The notes under the pieces are model-generated. The model did no database searches. It was not told the DNA's origin and saw only the letters and a list, made by a program, of their open reading frames with translations. A stretch of 64,000 nucleotides of DNA, from contig OZ241850.1 of NCBI GenBank assembly GCA_965203045.1, forward strand, positions 1,240,001-1,304,000, in the 5' to 3' direction. The DNA is from G965203045 sp965203045 (lineage in GTDB: Bacteria > Pseudomonadota > Gammaproteobacteria > PS1 > Pseudothioglobaceae). This document shows positions 35,041 to 50,000 of this stretch, piece after piece. Numbering within the stretch: position 1 is the stretch's first letter; the number at the start of each line of letters is the position of its first letter. The position numbers and the translations under genes were made by a program.

Positions 35041-38000
35041 ATGAGAACTATATTATCACGAATAACTGTTATTACTTTATTTTTGCTAAGTTCATTATCA
35101 ATTATGGCAAACGCAGACCGTTTTAGCTTTGCTACGATAACGGACGTGCGACTAAATACATTAATTATTTCTAATGTAGCGACCATTACCGGTTTTGACA
35201 GTACTGTTAGTATTCGCATTGAGGGTGGAACTTATATCATAGGCGCCGGCAACCCAACCTCTACTAATGGCGCAATTATCGCAGGTGCAACTGTTGCCGT
35301 TCAAGTTTTATCTAGTAGCGAGTTTAACACTCAAACCGTTGCTACTTTGACTGTAGGTTCTGGTAATAGTGTAACAAGTGCAATATTTAGTGTTACTACT
35401 AGGCCTGCTCCCAGCTCCCCCGTTTTTACTAGCACCCCAATTATTAGTGCTAGAGTTAATAGTTTATACCGATATAACTTGGATGCCAGCGATGCTGATA
35501 GTAACAACCTTATCTTTAGTGCTGCCTCGGGCACTGAATTACCAAATTGGCTAGCTATTGACTTATTTGTAACCACTTTGGCAGGTAAAGGTTTAGCTGG
35601 TAGTGATGATGGCACTACTAGCATAGCTAGTTTTAATTCTCCAGCAGGTGTTGCAATTGATGCTAGTGGCAATATTATCGTTGCCGATACCATTAATCAT
35701 CGTATCCGTAGCATTACCCCAGGTGGTGTAGTAACTACTATTGCTGGTGCTGGTCCAACGGGTGCCACAAGTGGTAGTTTTGCTGATGGTGCTAGCGCAA
35801 CAGCTAGATTTAGGTCGCCACGGGGTGTTGCAATTGATGCCAGTGGCAATATTATTATTGCCGATGTTGGTAATCATCGTATCCGCAACATTGCCCCAGA
35901 TGGCATGGTAACCACCATTGCTGGTAGTGAAACTAGTTTTGCTGATGGCGCTAGTGCTACAGCTAGATTTAATAATCCAGTTGGTGTTGCAGTTGATGCT
36001 AGTGGTAATATTATCATTGCTGATACCAACAACCATCGTATTCGTAGAATTAGCGCAGGTGGCACAGTAACTACTATCGCTGGTAGTAGTGCTGATTTTG
36101 CCGATGGTGCCAGCGCCACAGCTATGTTTTTTTCTCCAACTGGTATTGCAATTGATGCTCTTGGCAATATTATTGTTGCTGATTCTATTAATAGTCTTAT
36201 TCGCAGGATTAGCACAGATGACATAGTAAGCACCATTGCTGGCAGTGTTACTGGTTTTGCTGATGGCGCTAGTGCCACAGCTAAATTTAGCTTTCCAACA
36301 AGTGTTGCAATTGATATTAGTGGTAATACTATCGTTGTTGATACAGGTAATAACCGCATTCGTAACATTAGCCCAGATGGTATAGTAACCACCATTGCTG
36401 GTAGTGGAACTGGTTTTGCTGATGGCGTCAGCGCCACAGCTAAATTTTGGTCTCCAACGGATATTGCAATTGATGCCGGTGGTAATATTATTGTTGCTGA
36501 CCAAGTTAATAACCGCATTCGTAAAATTGATAAAAATAATCTTATAGGCACCCCTAGTTGCAGTGATATTGGTATTTATGGCTTAGAACTTATTGTTAGT
36601 GATGGTGAACTTCAAAGTTCGCAAAGTTTTGATATCACTGTAACAGATGATGGTAGTTGTGGTGCAATTCCAACCAATTTAACACTTAGCACTACTACTA
36701 TTTTTGAAGGTATATTAGTAAATAGCATTATTGCCACTATTAGCGCTGATGATAATAATCCCGCTAGTCTTACTTTTAGTATTATTGGCGGTGAAGATAG
36801 CGCTAGTTTTAGTATTAGTGGTGGTAATCAATTAGTAATTGACCATAGTCCCGATTCTGAGGTTCAAAATATTTATGAAATTATCATTAGTGTTAGTGAT
36901 GCAGTCCACATTGCCACTAAAAGTTTTGAGATTAATGTTGTTGGGACCGAAAGTATCCCTGTTTTTACCAGTGTCCCAATTATTAGTGCTAAAGCTAATA
37001 GTTTATACCAATATAGTTTGAGCGCTAGCGATGTTGATAGTGCTAACCTTGTCTTTAGTGTCGCACCAGGCACTGTATTACCAAGTTGGCTAGTTATTGA
37101 TGCATTTGTAACTACTGTGGCAGGAGATGGCTCACGGGATGATGATGATGGGGCTACTAGCACAGCTAGCTTTGATTTGCCAAGGTCTGTTGCAATTGAT
37201 GCTAATGGCAATATTATTGTTGCTGATGCCAATAATCATCGTATTCGTAGTATTAGCACAGAGGGCGTGGTAAGAACTATTGCTGGTAGCAGTACTAGTG
37301 GTTTTGTTAATGGTGCTAGTGCCACAGCTAAATTTAGTTCCCCAAGAGGTGTTACGATTGATGCTTTTGGTAATATTATTGTTGCTGATAGAAATAATCA
37401 TAGCATCCGTAAAATTACCCCAGATGGTATAGTGACCACTATTGCTGGTAGTAATACTTTTGGTACTACTGATGGCGCTAGCGTTACAGCTAGATTTAGG
37501 TCCCCAATAGGTGTTGCAATTGATGTTCTGGGTAATATTATTGTTACTGACCAAAATAATCATCGCATTCGCAGCATTGACCCAGACGGGATGGTAAGCA
37601 CTATTGCTGGTAGTGGTATTGGTTCTACTGATGGTGCTAGAGCTGCAGCTAAATTTAATCAACCATGGGGTGTTACAATTGATGCTCTTGGCAATATTAT
37701 CGTTGCTGATAGCCGTAATAACCGTATCCGTAGCATTAGCGCAGATGATATGGTGAGGACTATTGCTGGTAGTAACACTGGCTTTACTGATAGCACTAGC
37801 ATTGCGGCTAGATTTAACAACCCAACGGGTGTTGCAGTTGATGCTGGTGGTAATATTATCGTTGCTGATAGCCGTAATAACCGCATTCGTAGTATTGCCC
37901 CAGACGGCGTAGTAACCACTATTGCTGGTAGTAGTGCGGGTTTTACTGATGGTGTTGCTAGCAATGCTGAATTTTTTAGACCAGTTGGTGTTGCAATTGA

Positions 38001-41000
38001 TGCTTCAGGCAATATTATTATTGCTGACCAAAGTAATAGCAGAATTCGTAAAATAGATAAAAATAACCTTGTAGGTACTCCCAGTTGTAATGATATTGGT
38101 ATTCATAATTTGGACCTGAGTGTTAATGACGGCATATTTCAAAACTTGCAAAGCTTTGATATTACTGTAGTAGATGATGGTAGTTGTGGCATCATCCCAA
38201 CTAATCTAGCCCTTAATGTTACTACTATTGTTGAAAGTATATTAGCAAATAGCGTTATTGCCACTATTAGCGCCACTGCTACTAATCCCCTAAATCCTTT
38301 TGAATTTAGTATTGTTGGTGGTAGAGATAGCGCTAGTTTTAGTATTAGCGCTGGTAATCAATTAGTAATTGATCATAGTCCTGATTTTGATGCCCAAAAT
38401 AGTTATGAAATTATCATTGGTGTTAGTGATACAGTCCACATTGCCACCAAAAGTTTTGAGATTAATGTTGTTGCGACTGAAAGTATCCCTGTTTTTACTA
38501 GCACTCCAATTATTACCACCAGAGCTAGGAGTTTATATCAATATAATTTAAGCGCTAGTGATGCTGAAGGTGGTAATTTTGTCTTTAGCGCCGCACCAGA
38601 TACTGAATTACCAAGTTGGTTAGCTATTGATGCAGTTGTAACTACCTTGGCAGGTACTGGTTCGCCTGGTGACGATAATGGTGCTAGCGCTACAGCTGAA
38701 TTTAATTCCCCAACTGGTGTTGCAATTGATGCTAGCGGTAATATTATTGTTGCTGATAGCAATAATAGTCGTATCCGTGGCATTAGCCTAGGCGGCATGG
38801 TGAGCACTATTGCTGGTAATGGCGAATTTAGTTTTGTTGATGGCGCTAGTGATACAGCTAGTTTTAGGTCTCCAAGGGGCGTTACAATCGATGCTAGTGG
38901 TAATATTATTGTTGCTGATAGAAATAATAATCGTATTCGTAGCATCGACGCAAGTGGTGTAGTAAATACTATTGCTGGTAGTGGTGAATTTAGTTTTGTT
39001 GATGGCGCTAGTGATACAGCTAGTTTTAGGTCCCCAACAGGTGTTGCAATTGGTGCTCTTGGTAATATTGTTGTTGCTGATAGCAATAATCATCGTATTC
39101 GTAATATTAGCCCAGATGGTACAGTAACCACTATTGCTGGTGGTGAATCTGGTTTTGCTGATGGTGCTAGCGCCACAGCTGAATTTAGTTCTCCAGTGGG
39201 TGTTGCAATTGATACTGGTGTTAATATTATTATTGCTGATGCCTCTAATCATAGTATTCGTAATATTACCCTAGATGGTACAGTAACCACTATTGCTGGT
39301 ATTAGTCGTGGTTTTACTGATGGTGCTAGCGCCACAGCTGAATTTAGTTCTCCAGTGGGTGTTGCAATTGATGGCGTTGGCAATATTATTGTTGCCGATA
39401 ACAATAATCACAGTATTCGTAGTATTGCCCCAGATGGCACAGTAACCACTGTTGCCGGCAGTAGTCTTGGTTTTGCTGATGGTATTGGCGGTGATGCTCA
39501 ATTTTTTGGTCCATTTGGTATTGCAATTGATGCTTCAGGCAATATTATTGTTGCCGACCAAAATAATCATAGTATTCGTAAAATTGATAGAAATAACTTT
39601 ATTCTTGTAGGTACTCCTAGTTGTGATGATATTGGCACTTATAATTTAGAACTTATTGTTAGTGATGGCGAATTTCAAAGTTCGCAAATTTTTGATATTA
39701 ATGTGGCAGATGATGGTAGTTGTGGCATAATTCCAACTAATTTAGCGCTTAGCGTTACTGCTATTGTTGAAAACATCTTAGCAAATAGCATTATTGCTAC
39801 TATTAGCGCTTATGATAGTGATAATCCCGCTAGTCTTACTTTTAGTATTGTTGGTGGTAGAGATAGCGCTAGTTTTAGTATTAGCGGCGATAATCAATTA
39901 GTAATTGATCATAGTCCCGATTTTGATACTCAAAATAGTTATGAAATTATCATTAGTGCTAGTGATACAGTCCATATTGCCACTAAAAGTTTTGAGATTA
40001 ATGTTGTTGCGACTGAAAGTATCCCTATTTTTACCAGTACCCCAATTATTAGTGCTAAAACTAATAGTTTATATCAATATAGTTTGAGCGCTAGTGATGT
40101 TGAGGGTGGTAATTTTGTCTTTAGCGCCGCGCCAGATTCTGATTCACCAATTTGGTTAGCTATTGGTGCAGCTGTAACTACTTTGGCTGGAGATGGTTCG
40201 CGAGATGATGATGATGGGGCTACTAGCACAGCTAGCTTTGATTTGCCAAGGTCTGTTGCAATTGATGCTATTGGCAATATTATTGTTGCTGATGCCAATA
40301 ATCATCGTATTCGTAGTATTAGCACAGAGGGCGTAGTAAGAACTATTGCTGGTAGTAGCACTAGTGGCTTTGTTAATGGCGCTAGTACCACAGCTAGATT
40401 TAATTCCCCAAGGGATGTTACAATTGATGCACTTGGTAATATTATTGTTGCTGATAGAGGTAATCATAGCATCCGTAAAATTACCCCAGACGGTATGGTG
40501 AGCACTATTGCTGGTAGTAATACTGTTGGTTCTGCTGATGGTGCTAGCGCTACAGCTAGATTTAGTTCTCCAATAGGTGTTACAATTGATGCCTTCGGTA
40601 ATATTATTGTTACTGACCAAAATAATCATCGCATTCGCAGCATTGACCCAGACGGGATGGTAAGCACTATTGCTGGTAGTGATATTGGTTTTGCTGATGG
40701 TGCTAGCGCTACAGCTGAATTTGATAGACCATGGGGTGTTACAATTGATGTTCTAGGCAATATTATTGTTGCTGATAGTGCTAATAACCGTATCCGTAGC
40801 ATTAGCACAGATGGCATAGTGAGCACTATTGCTGGTAGTAATACTGTTGGTACTGCTGATGGTGCTAGCGCTACAGCTAGATTTAATAACCCAACGGGTG
40901 TTGCAGTTGATGCTGGTGGTAATATTATTGTTACTGATAGCCGTAATAACCGCATTCGTAGTATTGACCCAGACGGTATAGTAACCACTATTGCTGGTAG

Positions 41001-44000
41001 TAGTGCGGGTTTTACTGATGGCGTTGCTAGCAATGCTGAATTTTTTAGACCAGTTGGTGTTGCAATTGATGCTTCAGGCAATATTATTATTGCTGACCAA
41101 AGTAATAGCAGAATTCGTCAAATTGATAGAAATAACTTTACTCTTGTAGGCACTCCCAGTTGTGATGATATCGGTATTTATAATTTAAAATTCACTGTTA
41201 GTGATGGCACATTTCAAAGTGCGCAAAGTTTTGATATTACTATATTAGATGATGGTAGTTGTGGCGTAATCCCAACCAATTTAGCACTCAGTGCTATCAC
41301 CATTATTGAAAGTATTCCAACAAGTAGTGTTATTGCTATTATTAATGCTACCGCAACTAATCCGCTAGACGTTTTTAAATTTAGTATTGTTGGTGGTAGA
41401 GATAGCGCTAGTTTTAGTATTAGCGGCGGTAACCAACTAGTAATTGACCACAGTCCTAACTTTGATGTCCAGAGCAGTTATGAAATTATTATTGGTGTTA
41501 GTGATACATTACATATTGCTACTAAAAGTTTTGAGATTGATGTTGTTGCGACTGAAAGTATCCCTGCTTTTACCAGTACCCCAATTATTAGTGCTAAAAC
41601 TAATAGTTTATATCAATATAGTTTGAGCGCTAGTGATGTTGAGGGTGGTAATTTTATTTTTAGCGCTGCACCAGATTCTGATTCACCAATTTGGTTAGTT
41701 ATTGGTGCAGCCGTAACTACTTTGGCTGGAGATGGTTCACGAGATGATGATGATGGGGCTACTAGCACAGCTAGCTTTGATTTACCAAGGTCTGTTGCAA
41801 TTGATGCTAGTGGCAATATTATTGTTGCTGATGCCAATAATCATCGTATTCGTAGTATTAGTATGGAGGGCGTAGTAAGCACTATTGCTGGTAGCAGTAC
41901 TAGTGGTTTTGTTAATGGTGCTAGCACCACAGCTAGATTTAATTCCCCAAGGGATGTTGCAATTGATGCACTTGGTAATATTATTGTTACTGATAGAGGT
42001 AATCATAGCATCCGTAAAATTACCCCAGACGGTATGGTGAGCACTATTGCTGGTAGTAATACTGGTAGTTTTGTTAATGGCGCTAGCGCCACAGCTAGAT
42101 TTAGGTCTCCAACAGGTGTTACAATTGATGCCTTCGGTAATATTATTGTTACTGACCAAAATAATCATCGCATTCGCAGCATTGACCCAGACGGGATGGT
42201 AAGCACTATTGCTGGTAGTGATATTGGTTTTGCTGATGGTGCTAGCGCTACAGCTGAATTTGATAGACCATGGGGTGTTACAATTGATGTTCTAGGCAAT
42301 ATTATTGTTGCTGATAGTGCTAATAACCGTATCCGTAGCATTAGCACAGATGGCATAGTGAGCACTATTGCTGGTAGTAATACTGTTGGTACTGCTGATG
42401 GTGCTAGCGCTACAGCTAGATTTAATAACCCAACGGGTGTTGCAGTTGATGCTGGTGGTAATATTATTGTTACTGATAGCCGTAATAACCGCATTCGTAG
42501 TATTGACCCAGACGGTATAGTAACCACTATTGCTGGTAGTAGTGCGGGTTTTACTGATGGCGTTGCTAGCAATGCTGAATTTTTTAGACCAGTTGGTGTT
42601 GCAATTGATGCTTCAGGCAATATTATTATTGCTGACCAAAGTAATAGCAGAATTCGTCAAATTGATAGAAATAACTTTACTCTTGTAGGCACTCCCAGTT
42701 GTGATGATATCGGTATTTATAATTTAAAATTCACTGTTAGTGATGGCACATTTCAAAGTGCGCAAAGTTTTGATATTGCTGTAGCAGATGATGGTAGTTG
42801 TGGCGCAATTCCAACTAATTTATCGCTCAGCGTTACTACCATTATTGAAAACATTGCAACAAATAGTATTATTGCCACTATTAGCGCTGATGACAGTGAT
42901 AATCCTGCCAGTCTTACTTTTAGTATTGTTGGTGGTGAGGATGGTGCTGATTTTAGCATTGCCAGTGGTAATCAATTAGTTATTGACCATAGTCCTAACT
43001 TTGAGGACCAAAGTAGTTATGAAATTATTATTGGTGTTAGTGACACACTACACATCGCTACTAGAAGTTTTGTGGTTAATGTTGTTGATATTGTTAATGA
43101 AATAGCCCCAGTTTTTACTAGTGCCCCAATTACTACTGTTAGAGTTAATAGTTTATATCAATATATTTTGGATGCTAGCGATGTTGATAGTAGCAACTTT
43201 ATCTTTAGCGTTGCGCCAGAGATTGAATTACCAAGTTGGTTAGCTATTGTTGCATTTGTAACCACTTTAGCAGGAGATGGCATAGAGGGTAGCGATGATG
43301 GTGCTACTAGCACAGCTAGCTTTAGTGCTCCATCAGGTGTTGTGGTTGATGCTAGTGGTGATATTATTGTTACCGATAGCAATAATCATCGTATTCGTCG
43401 TATCAGCACAGATGGTACAGTAAGCACTATTGCTGGTAGTGAGTTTGGTTTTGTTGATGGTGTTAGCACCACAGCTAGATTTGCTTCCCCGACGGGTGTT
43501 GCAATTGATGCTAGTGGTGATATTATTGTTGCTGACCAAGGTAATCATCGTATTCGTCGTATCAGCACAGGTGGTACAGTAAGCACTATTGCTGGTAGTA
43601 GTCAAGGTTTTACTGATGGTATTGGTAGTAATGCTCAATTTGATACACCAATTGATGTTGCAATTGATAGCTCGGGTGATATTATTGTTGCTGATACCAA
43701 TAATAGCCGTATTCGTCGTATTAACTCAGACAGAGAGGTTAGCACTATTATTACAAATCAATTTATTGGAGGTAATTCTAGTGTAGTTATACTTAATTTC
43801 CCAACAAGTGTTGCAATTGATGTTGGTGGCAATATTATCGTTATTAGCGGCCATACTATTTATCGTATTAGCCTAGATGACATAGTTAGCACTGTTGCTG
43901 GTAGTGATATGAGTGGTTTTGTAGATGGTATTGGTAGCAACGCCCAATTTGATACACCAATTGATATTGCAATTGATAGCTCGGGTGATGTTATTGTTGC

Positions 44001-47000
44001 TGATACCAATAATGGCCGTATTCGTCGTATTAGCTCAAGTGCAGAGGTCAGAACTATTATTACAAGTCAATTTATTGATGGCGATAGATTTAATTATCCA
44101 GCAGGTGTTGCAATTGATGCTAGTGAAAATATCATTGTTGCTGACCGAAATAATAACCGCATTCGTAAAATTGGTAGAAGTAGTCTTGTAGGCACTCCCC
44201 TTAGTTGTGATAATATTGGCACTTATGATTTAGAGCTTATTGTTAGTGATGGTGAACTTCGAAGTTCACAAAGTTTTAATATTAGAGTTATTAGCGATGG
44301 CAGCTGTTTTTTAGTAGCTCCATTTAGTTTTGATGCAATTAATGATGCTGCTCCAAGGACAATTGTTACCTCTGATGCTATTATAGTTGCTACCAATACC
44401 CAAGACCCACAAAGCACATTTACTATTAGCATTGAAGGTAGCAATGGGCGCTATTCTATTAATGATGGTAGTTATACGGATTTAAGCGGGGTGGTTAATA
44501 TTGGCGATAGTGTTAGGGTGCAAATTGTAACCAGCAATCAACCAAATAGTTCAAAAACAGCAACTGTTACCATAGATAACATCGCGGCTGCATTTACTGT
44601 TACCACCACTAATTTTATAATTATTGGCGGCGATAGCACAGCCAGTTACAGCGACCTTCCCATTACCATTAGCGCTACCAATAGTGATATCACAACAATA
44701 CCTATAATTTGGACCTCTAGCGCTACAAATGTTGTAAGCTTTAGTAATCCAAATATTGGCTTAATTACTATTGTCAACGCTGGTAGTGCTTTAATTACCG
44801 CAAGACAAGGCGATAATGAAGCCAATATAGTTTTTACTGTAGAACCTTTAACTCTAACTCCAATCTTTGCCAGCTCACAAAGCTTTATTTATAACACTAG
44901 CATGAGAACTGTGTTTGCCACTATTACTAGCGGCATAGTAGTAGGTGACGATATTAGCCTTAGCATAAGTGGTGCAACTGCAACTGATGTTGGCAACTAC
45001 AATATAGACCTAGCACTCATAGGTACTGATAGCCAAAACTACCGTTTAAGCACAGATACTCTTAGCTGGTCAATTATAAAAGCAGATCAAAGCGCATTTA
45101 ATTTAGGCGCTGACACGACTATAGTATTTGGCAACAGCCTAAGTCGCTCAGCAACAGGCGTCTCTGCTACTATTTCTGCTATTAGTTATGGTTCATCTAA
45201 TCCGAGTGTTGCAACGGTAGCTACAAATGGAGATATTACAACCACTGGTGTTGGCAGCACTATCATTAGCGCCATCAACACTGGTGATAATAATTACAAC
45301 TCTGCATCTGATAGCTATACACTAAATGTTGCCCAACTAACACTCACTATTGCCATCGGTAGCACTACCAATATTTATAGCGGTGCTGCCATTATAGTAA
45401 CTACTACTATTACTAATCTTGTTAGTGGGTATGAGCTGGTAAGCCTCATTATAAATGGCGACCAAATAGCAACCAATGCTGGTGATTACTCTTTTGATAT
45501 TAGCGCTATTGAAGGCAGTGATAGTCCTAACTACATACTAATCCCAACAACTATTAGCTGGACAATAGTCCCAGCTCGGCAATCCGAACTAGATATTACT
45601 GGTAATGCCACCAGACTCATGGTAGGACAAATAACCACCGCAACTGCTACTAACAACCAACCACAAGGCACACTAACAATCATCTCTAGTGAGACTGGTA
45701 TTACCACAATTAACGCTAGTACCATAACCGCTATTAATGTTGGCATAACTACTATTACCATTACCAAACAAGTTGCTAATTACAACAACATCAGTAATAG
45801 TTATCAACTAGTAGTCATCCAAAATACCACAACCCCTATTGATGCTGGTGATGACAGGACTGCTACCTATATCCCTAGTGGTATTATAAGTCCTCAAATA
45901 CCAACTAATGCCCAAGACAGAGTAATTAGTTACGCCATAAACCCAATAGATAGTGATGTTGTAACTATTGATAGCAATAGCGGTGTTATCACCATTATAA
46001 ATGTTGGCACAGTCAATATTATAGCCAGTGCCGCAACTACTACTAATTATGCCGCATCAACCGATAGCTATCTACTAACTATTAACCAAGCAATCCAAGG
46101 CACATTTACTATCACCGCTAGCGATACCCTAACATTTGGCACAACCAGCGCTATTGTGGTAGTAGACCTAGGTAGTGGCGATGGCACTATTACTTATGAC
46201 TCCAGTGATATAGCAATTGCAACCATTACTGTTGCTGGCATCATTACTGCAACTGGTGTAGGTGAGGCTATAATTACCGCAACCAGAGATGGTGGTAGAA
46301 ACTACCTTAACACCAGCGCTACCCACTCACTGGTAGTTGAAAGAGCTGAACAAGCTAATTTTGTAATCAGCGGCAGCTCAACCTTAGCAAATGCCGCAAC
46401 TGGATTTGCAAGTGCAACTGGTGGTAGTGGCACAGGGGCTATTAGCTTTGCTTCAACCAACTCAGATGTTGCAACTATTAGCCAAGACGGCATCATTACT
46501 GCACAAAGCCTAGGCACCACTACTATTAGCGCTATCAAAAGCGGTGGGGATAACTATCATGATATTAGCGGTAGTTATTTACTAACTATTACCAATACCA
46601 CCCCTACTGTTACAAATCTTATACCAAACCAAATTGCCTCACTTGGAAACCTATTTACTTTCCCTATCCCAGCTAATACATTTAATGATGCTAACGGCGA
46701 TACCTTAACCATCAGTGTTTCTGCTTTGCCACCTAGTTTAACTTTTGATGGTATTAACAGCATTACTGGTATTCCAGCAACACTAGGGATTTCAACTATA
46801 ACCATCACCGCTGATGATGGTAATGGGGCTATGGTTAGCACTAGCTTTAGCTTAAGAGTTAGTGATGACTTTATTATTGTTGGCAATAATCCAAGAAATA
46901 TCGTTTATGGTGCTGCTAGCCAAAACATCATAGCCCAAGGTGGGGTTAGTCCAACTGGGGCAATAACTTTTGCCTCCAGCACTCCAAGTATTACCAGCTT

Positions 47001-50000
47001 TAGTGATACAAACATAGGCGAGCTAACCATATCAAGCGCTGGCACTGCGATTATAATTGCCACTAGAGAGGGCAGCGGCGAACAAGCAAGTATTAGCTTT
47101 ATTGTTAGTCCAAGGACCATCACCCCAACCTTTGCCAGTTCACAAACATTTATCTATAACACTAACATAAGGACTGTGCTTATAACTATTACCAGCGGTA
47201 TAGTAGGTACTGATGATGTTAGTCTTAGCATAAGCGGTACAGCAACTGCAACTGATGTTGGCAACTACAATATAGACCTAGTACTTATAGGTACTGCTAG
47301 TCGCAACTACCGCTTAAGCACAACTACTCTTAGCTGGTCAATTATAAAAGCAGACCAAAGCCAATTTAGTCTAGGGGCTGATACAACTATAATATTTGGT
47401 GAAGGCTTAAGTCGCCGAGCAATAGGTGTTTCTACTACTGTTGCTAGTAGTTATGGCTCGTCTAACCCAGACGTTGCAACTGTGGATACAAACGGTGATA
47501 TTACAACCACTGGTATTGGCAGCACTATCATTAGCGCCACCAGCATTGGTGATAATAATTACAACTCTGCAGCTGATAGCTATACACTAAATGTTGCTCC
47601 ATTAACACTCACTATTGCCATCGGTAGCACTACCACTATTTATACTGGTGCTGCTATTATAGTAACCACCACTATTACTAATCTTGTTAGTGGGTATGAG
47701 CTGGTAAGCCTTACCATAAATGGTGACCAAATAGCAACCAATGCTGGTGATTACTCTTTTAATATTAGCGCTATTGAAGGCAGTGATAGTCCTAACTACA
47801 TATTAATCCCAATAACTATTAGCTGGACAATAGACCCAGCTCAGCAATCCGAACTAGACATTACTGGCAATGCCACCAGACTCATGGTAGGACAAACAAC
47901 CATCGCAACTGCTACTAATGACCAACCACAAGGTACATTAACAATTAGTGCTAGTGAAGCTGGTATTGCCACAATTAACGGTAGTACTATAACCGCTAGT
48001 AATGTTGGCATAACTACTATTACCATCACCAAACAAGTTGCTAATCACAACGACATCAGCGCTAGTTATCAACTAGTAGTTATCCAAAATACCACAGCTG
48101 CTATTGATGCTGGTGATGACAGGACTGCCACCTATACTCCAAATGGCGCTCTAAGCGCTCAAACGCCAACTAATACCCAAGGTAGAGTAATTAGTTATGC
48201 CGTAGACCCAATAGCTAGTGATGTTGCAACAATTAACATAAATACCGGCGCTATTACTATTACAAATGCTGGCACAGTGAGTATTGTAGTAAGTGCTGCT
48301 GCAACTACTAATTATGCCGCATCAACCGATAGTTATCTACTAACTATTAACCAAGCAGCTCAAGAACCATTTACTATTACTGCTAGTGATACTTTAATAT
48401 TTGGCGCAACTAGCGCTATTGTGGTAGTAGACCCGGGTAGTGGTGATGGCACTATTACCTATGACTCCAGTGATATAGCAATTGCAACTATTACCACCGA
48501 TGGCATCATTACTGCAATTGGTGCGGGTGAGGCTACCATTACCGCAACTAGAGATGGTGGCAGAAACTATCTAGATACCAGCGCTACTCATCTACTAGTA
48601 GTTGAGAGAGCTGACCAAGTAGTTAGTATTATAGGTGGTACTTTAAGCATAGACTATGCACCTAATGGCGCCACTGCTGTTGGCAGAACAGCAACTGCAC
48701 AGACCACCATTACTTATAGCTCAACTGATGAAGATGTTGCAATAGTTGGTGCTACCAGTGGTATTATTACTATTGTAAATGTTGGCACAGTAAATATTGT
48801 TGCCAGTGCTACAAGGACTAGTGGCTACAATTCTGCGGTTGCTAGTTATCAGTTAATTATCAGACAAGTAGCCCAAGGCCCATTTAGTATCAATGCTAGC
48901 GATACCTTAATATTTGGCGCAACTAGTGCTGTTGTGATAGTAGACCTAGGTAGTGGTGATGGCGTTGTTAGTTATGATTCTAGTAATATAGCAGTTATAA
49001 CTATTACCGCCGATGGCATCATTACCGCAACTGGTGTAGGTGAGGCTACCATTACCGCCACCAAAGCAGGTGGTATAAACTACCTAGATACTAGTGATAC
49101 TCACTTAATAACAGTTAGAAGAGCTAGCCAAACAAGCCTCATTATCAGCGGCAACTCAACCTTAGCAAATGCCGCAACTGGTTTTGCAACCGCAACTGGT
49201 GGTAGTGGCACAGGGGTTATTAGTTTTAGGTCCAGCAACCCAGATGTTGCAACTATTACCCAAGACGGCATAATTAGCGCGCAAAGCTTAGGCACCACTA
49301 CTATTAGCGCTACCAAAAGCGGTGGGGATAACTACCGTGATATTGGTGCTAGTTATCTACTAACTATTGTAAACACCACGCCCACTGTTATAAACCCCAT
49401 AACAAACCAAACCGCCCCACTTAGAAATCCATTTACTTTTACTATTCCAGCTAATACATTTAATGATGCCAACGGCGATACCTTAACTATTAGCGTTTCT
49501 AATCTGCCAGATGGTCTAATGTTTGATAGCGCTAATACCAGCATAACTGGCACTCCAGCAACAGTAGGGATTTCAACTATAACCATCACCGCCGATGATG
49601 GTAATGGGGCTATGGTTAGCACTAGCTTTAGCTTGGCAGTTAGTGATGACTTTATTATTATTGGCAATAATCCAAGAACTATCATCTATGGTGTTGCTAG
49701 CCAAAACATCGTAGCCCAAGGTGGGGCTAGTCTAACTGGGGCAATAACTTTTGTCTCCAGCACTCCAAGTATTGCTAATTTTGGTGATGCAAACATAGGC
49801 GTACTAACCATATTAGGCGTTGGTACTGCAATTATAACTGCCACTAGAGATGGCACGGGTGAACAAGCAAGTATTAGCTTTATTGTTAGTCCAAGGACTA
49901 TCACTCCAACCTTTGCCAGCTCACAAACCTTTATCTACAACACCAATATAAGAACTGTGCTTGCAACTATTACCAACGGCATAGTAGGTACTGATGATGT

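Noticed and set aside
35640..44170. Regular short repeats that could suggest a CRISPR array
   Set aside because: The repeats are coding (NHL blades), in frame, about 140-170 bases apart and degenerate; there are no conserved direct repeats with unique spacers and no cas genes.
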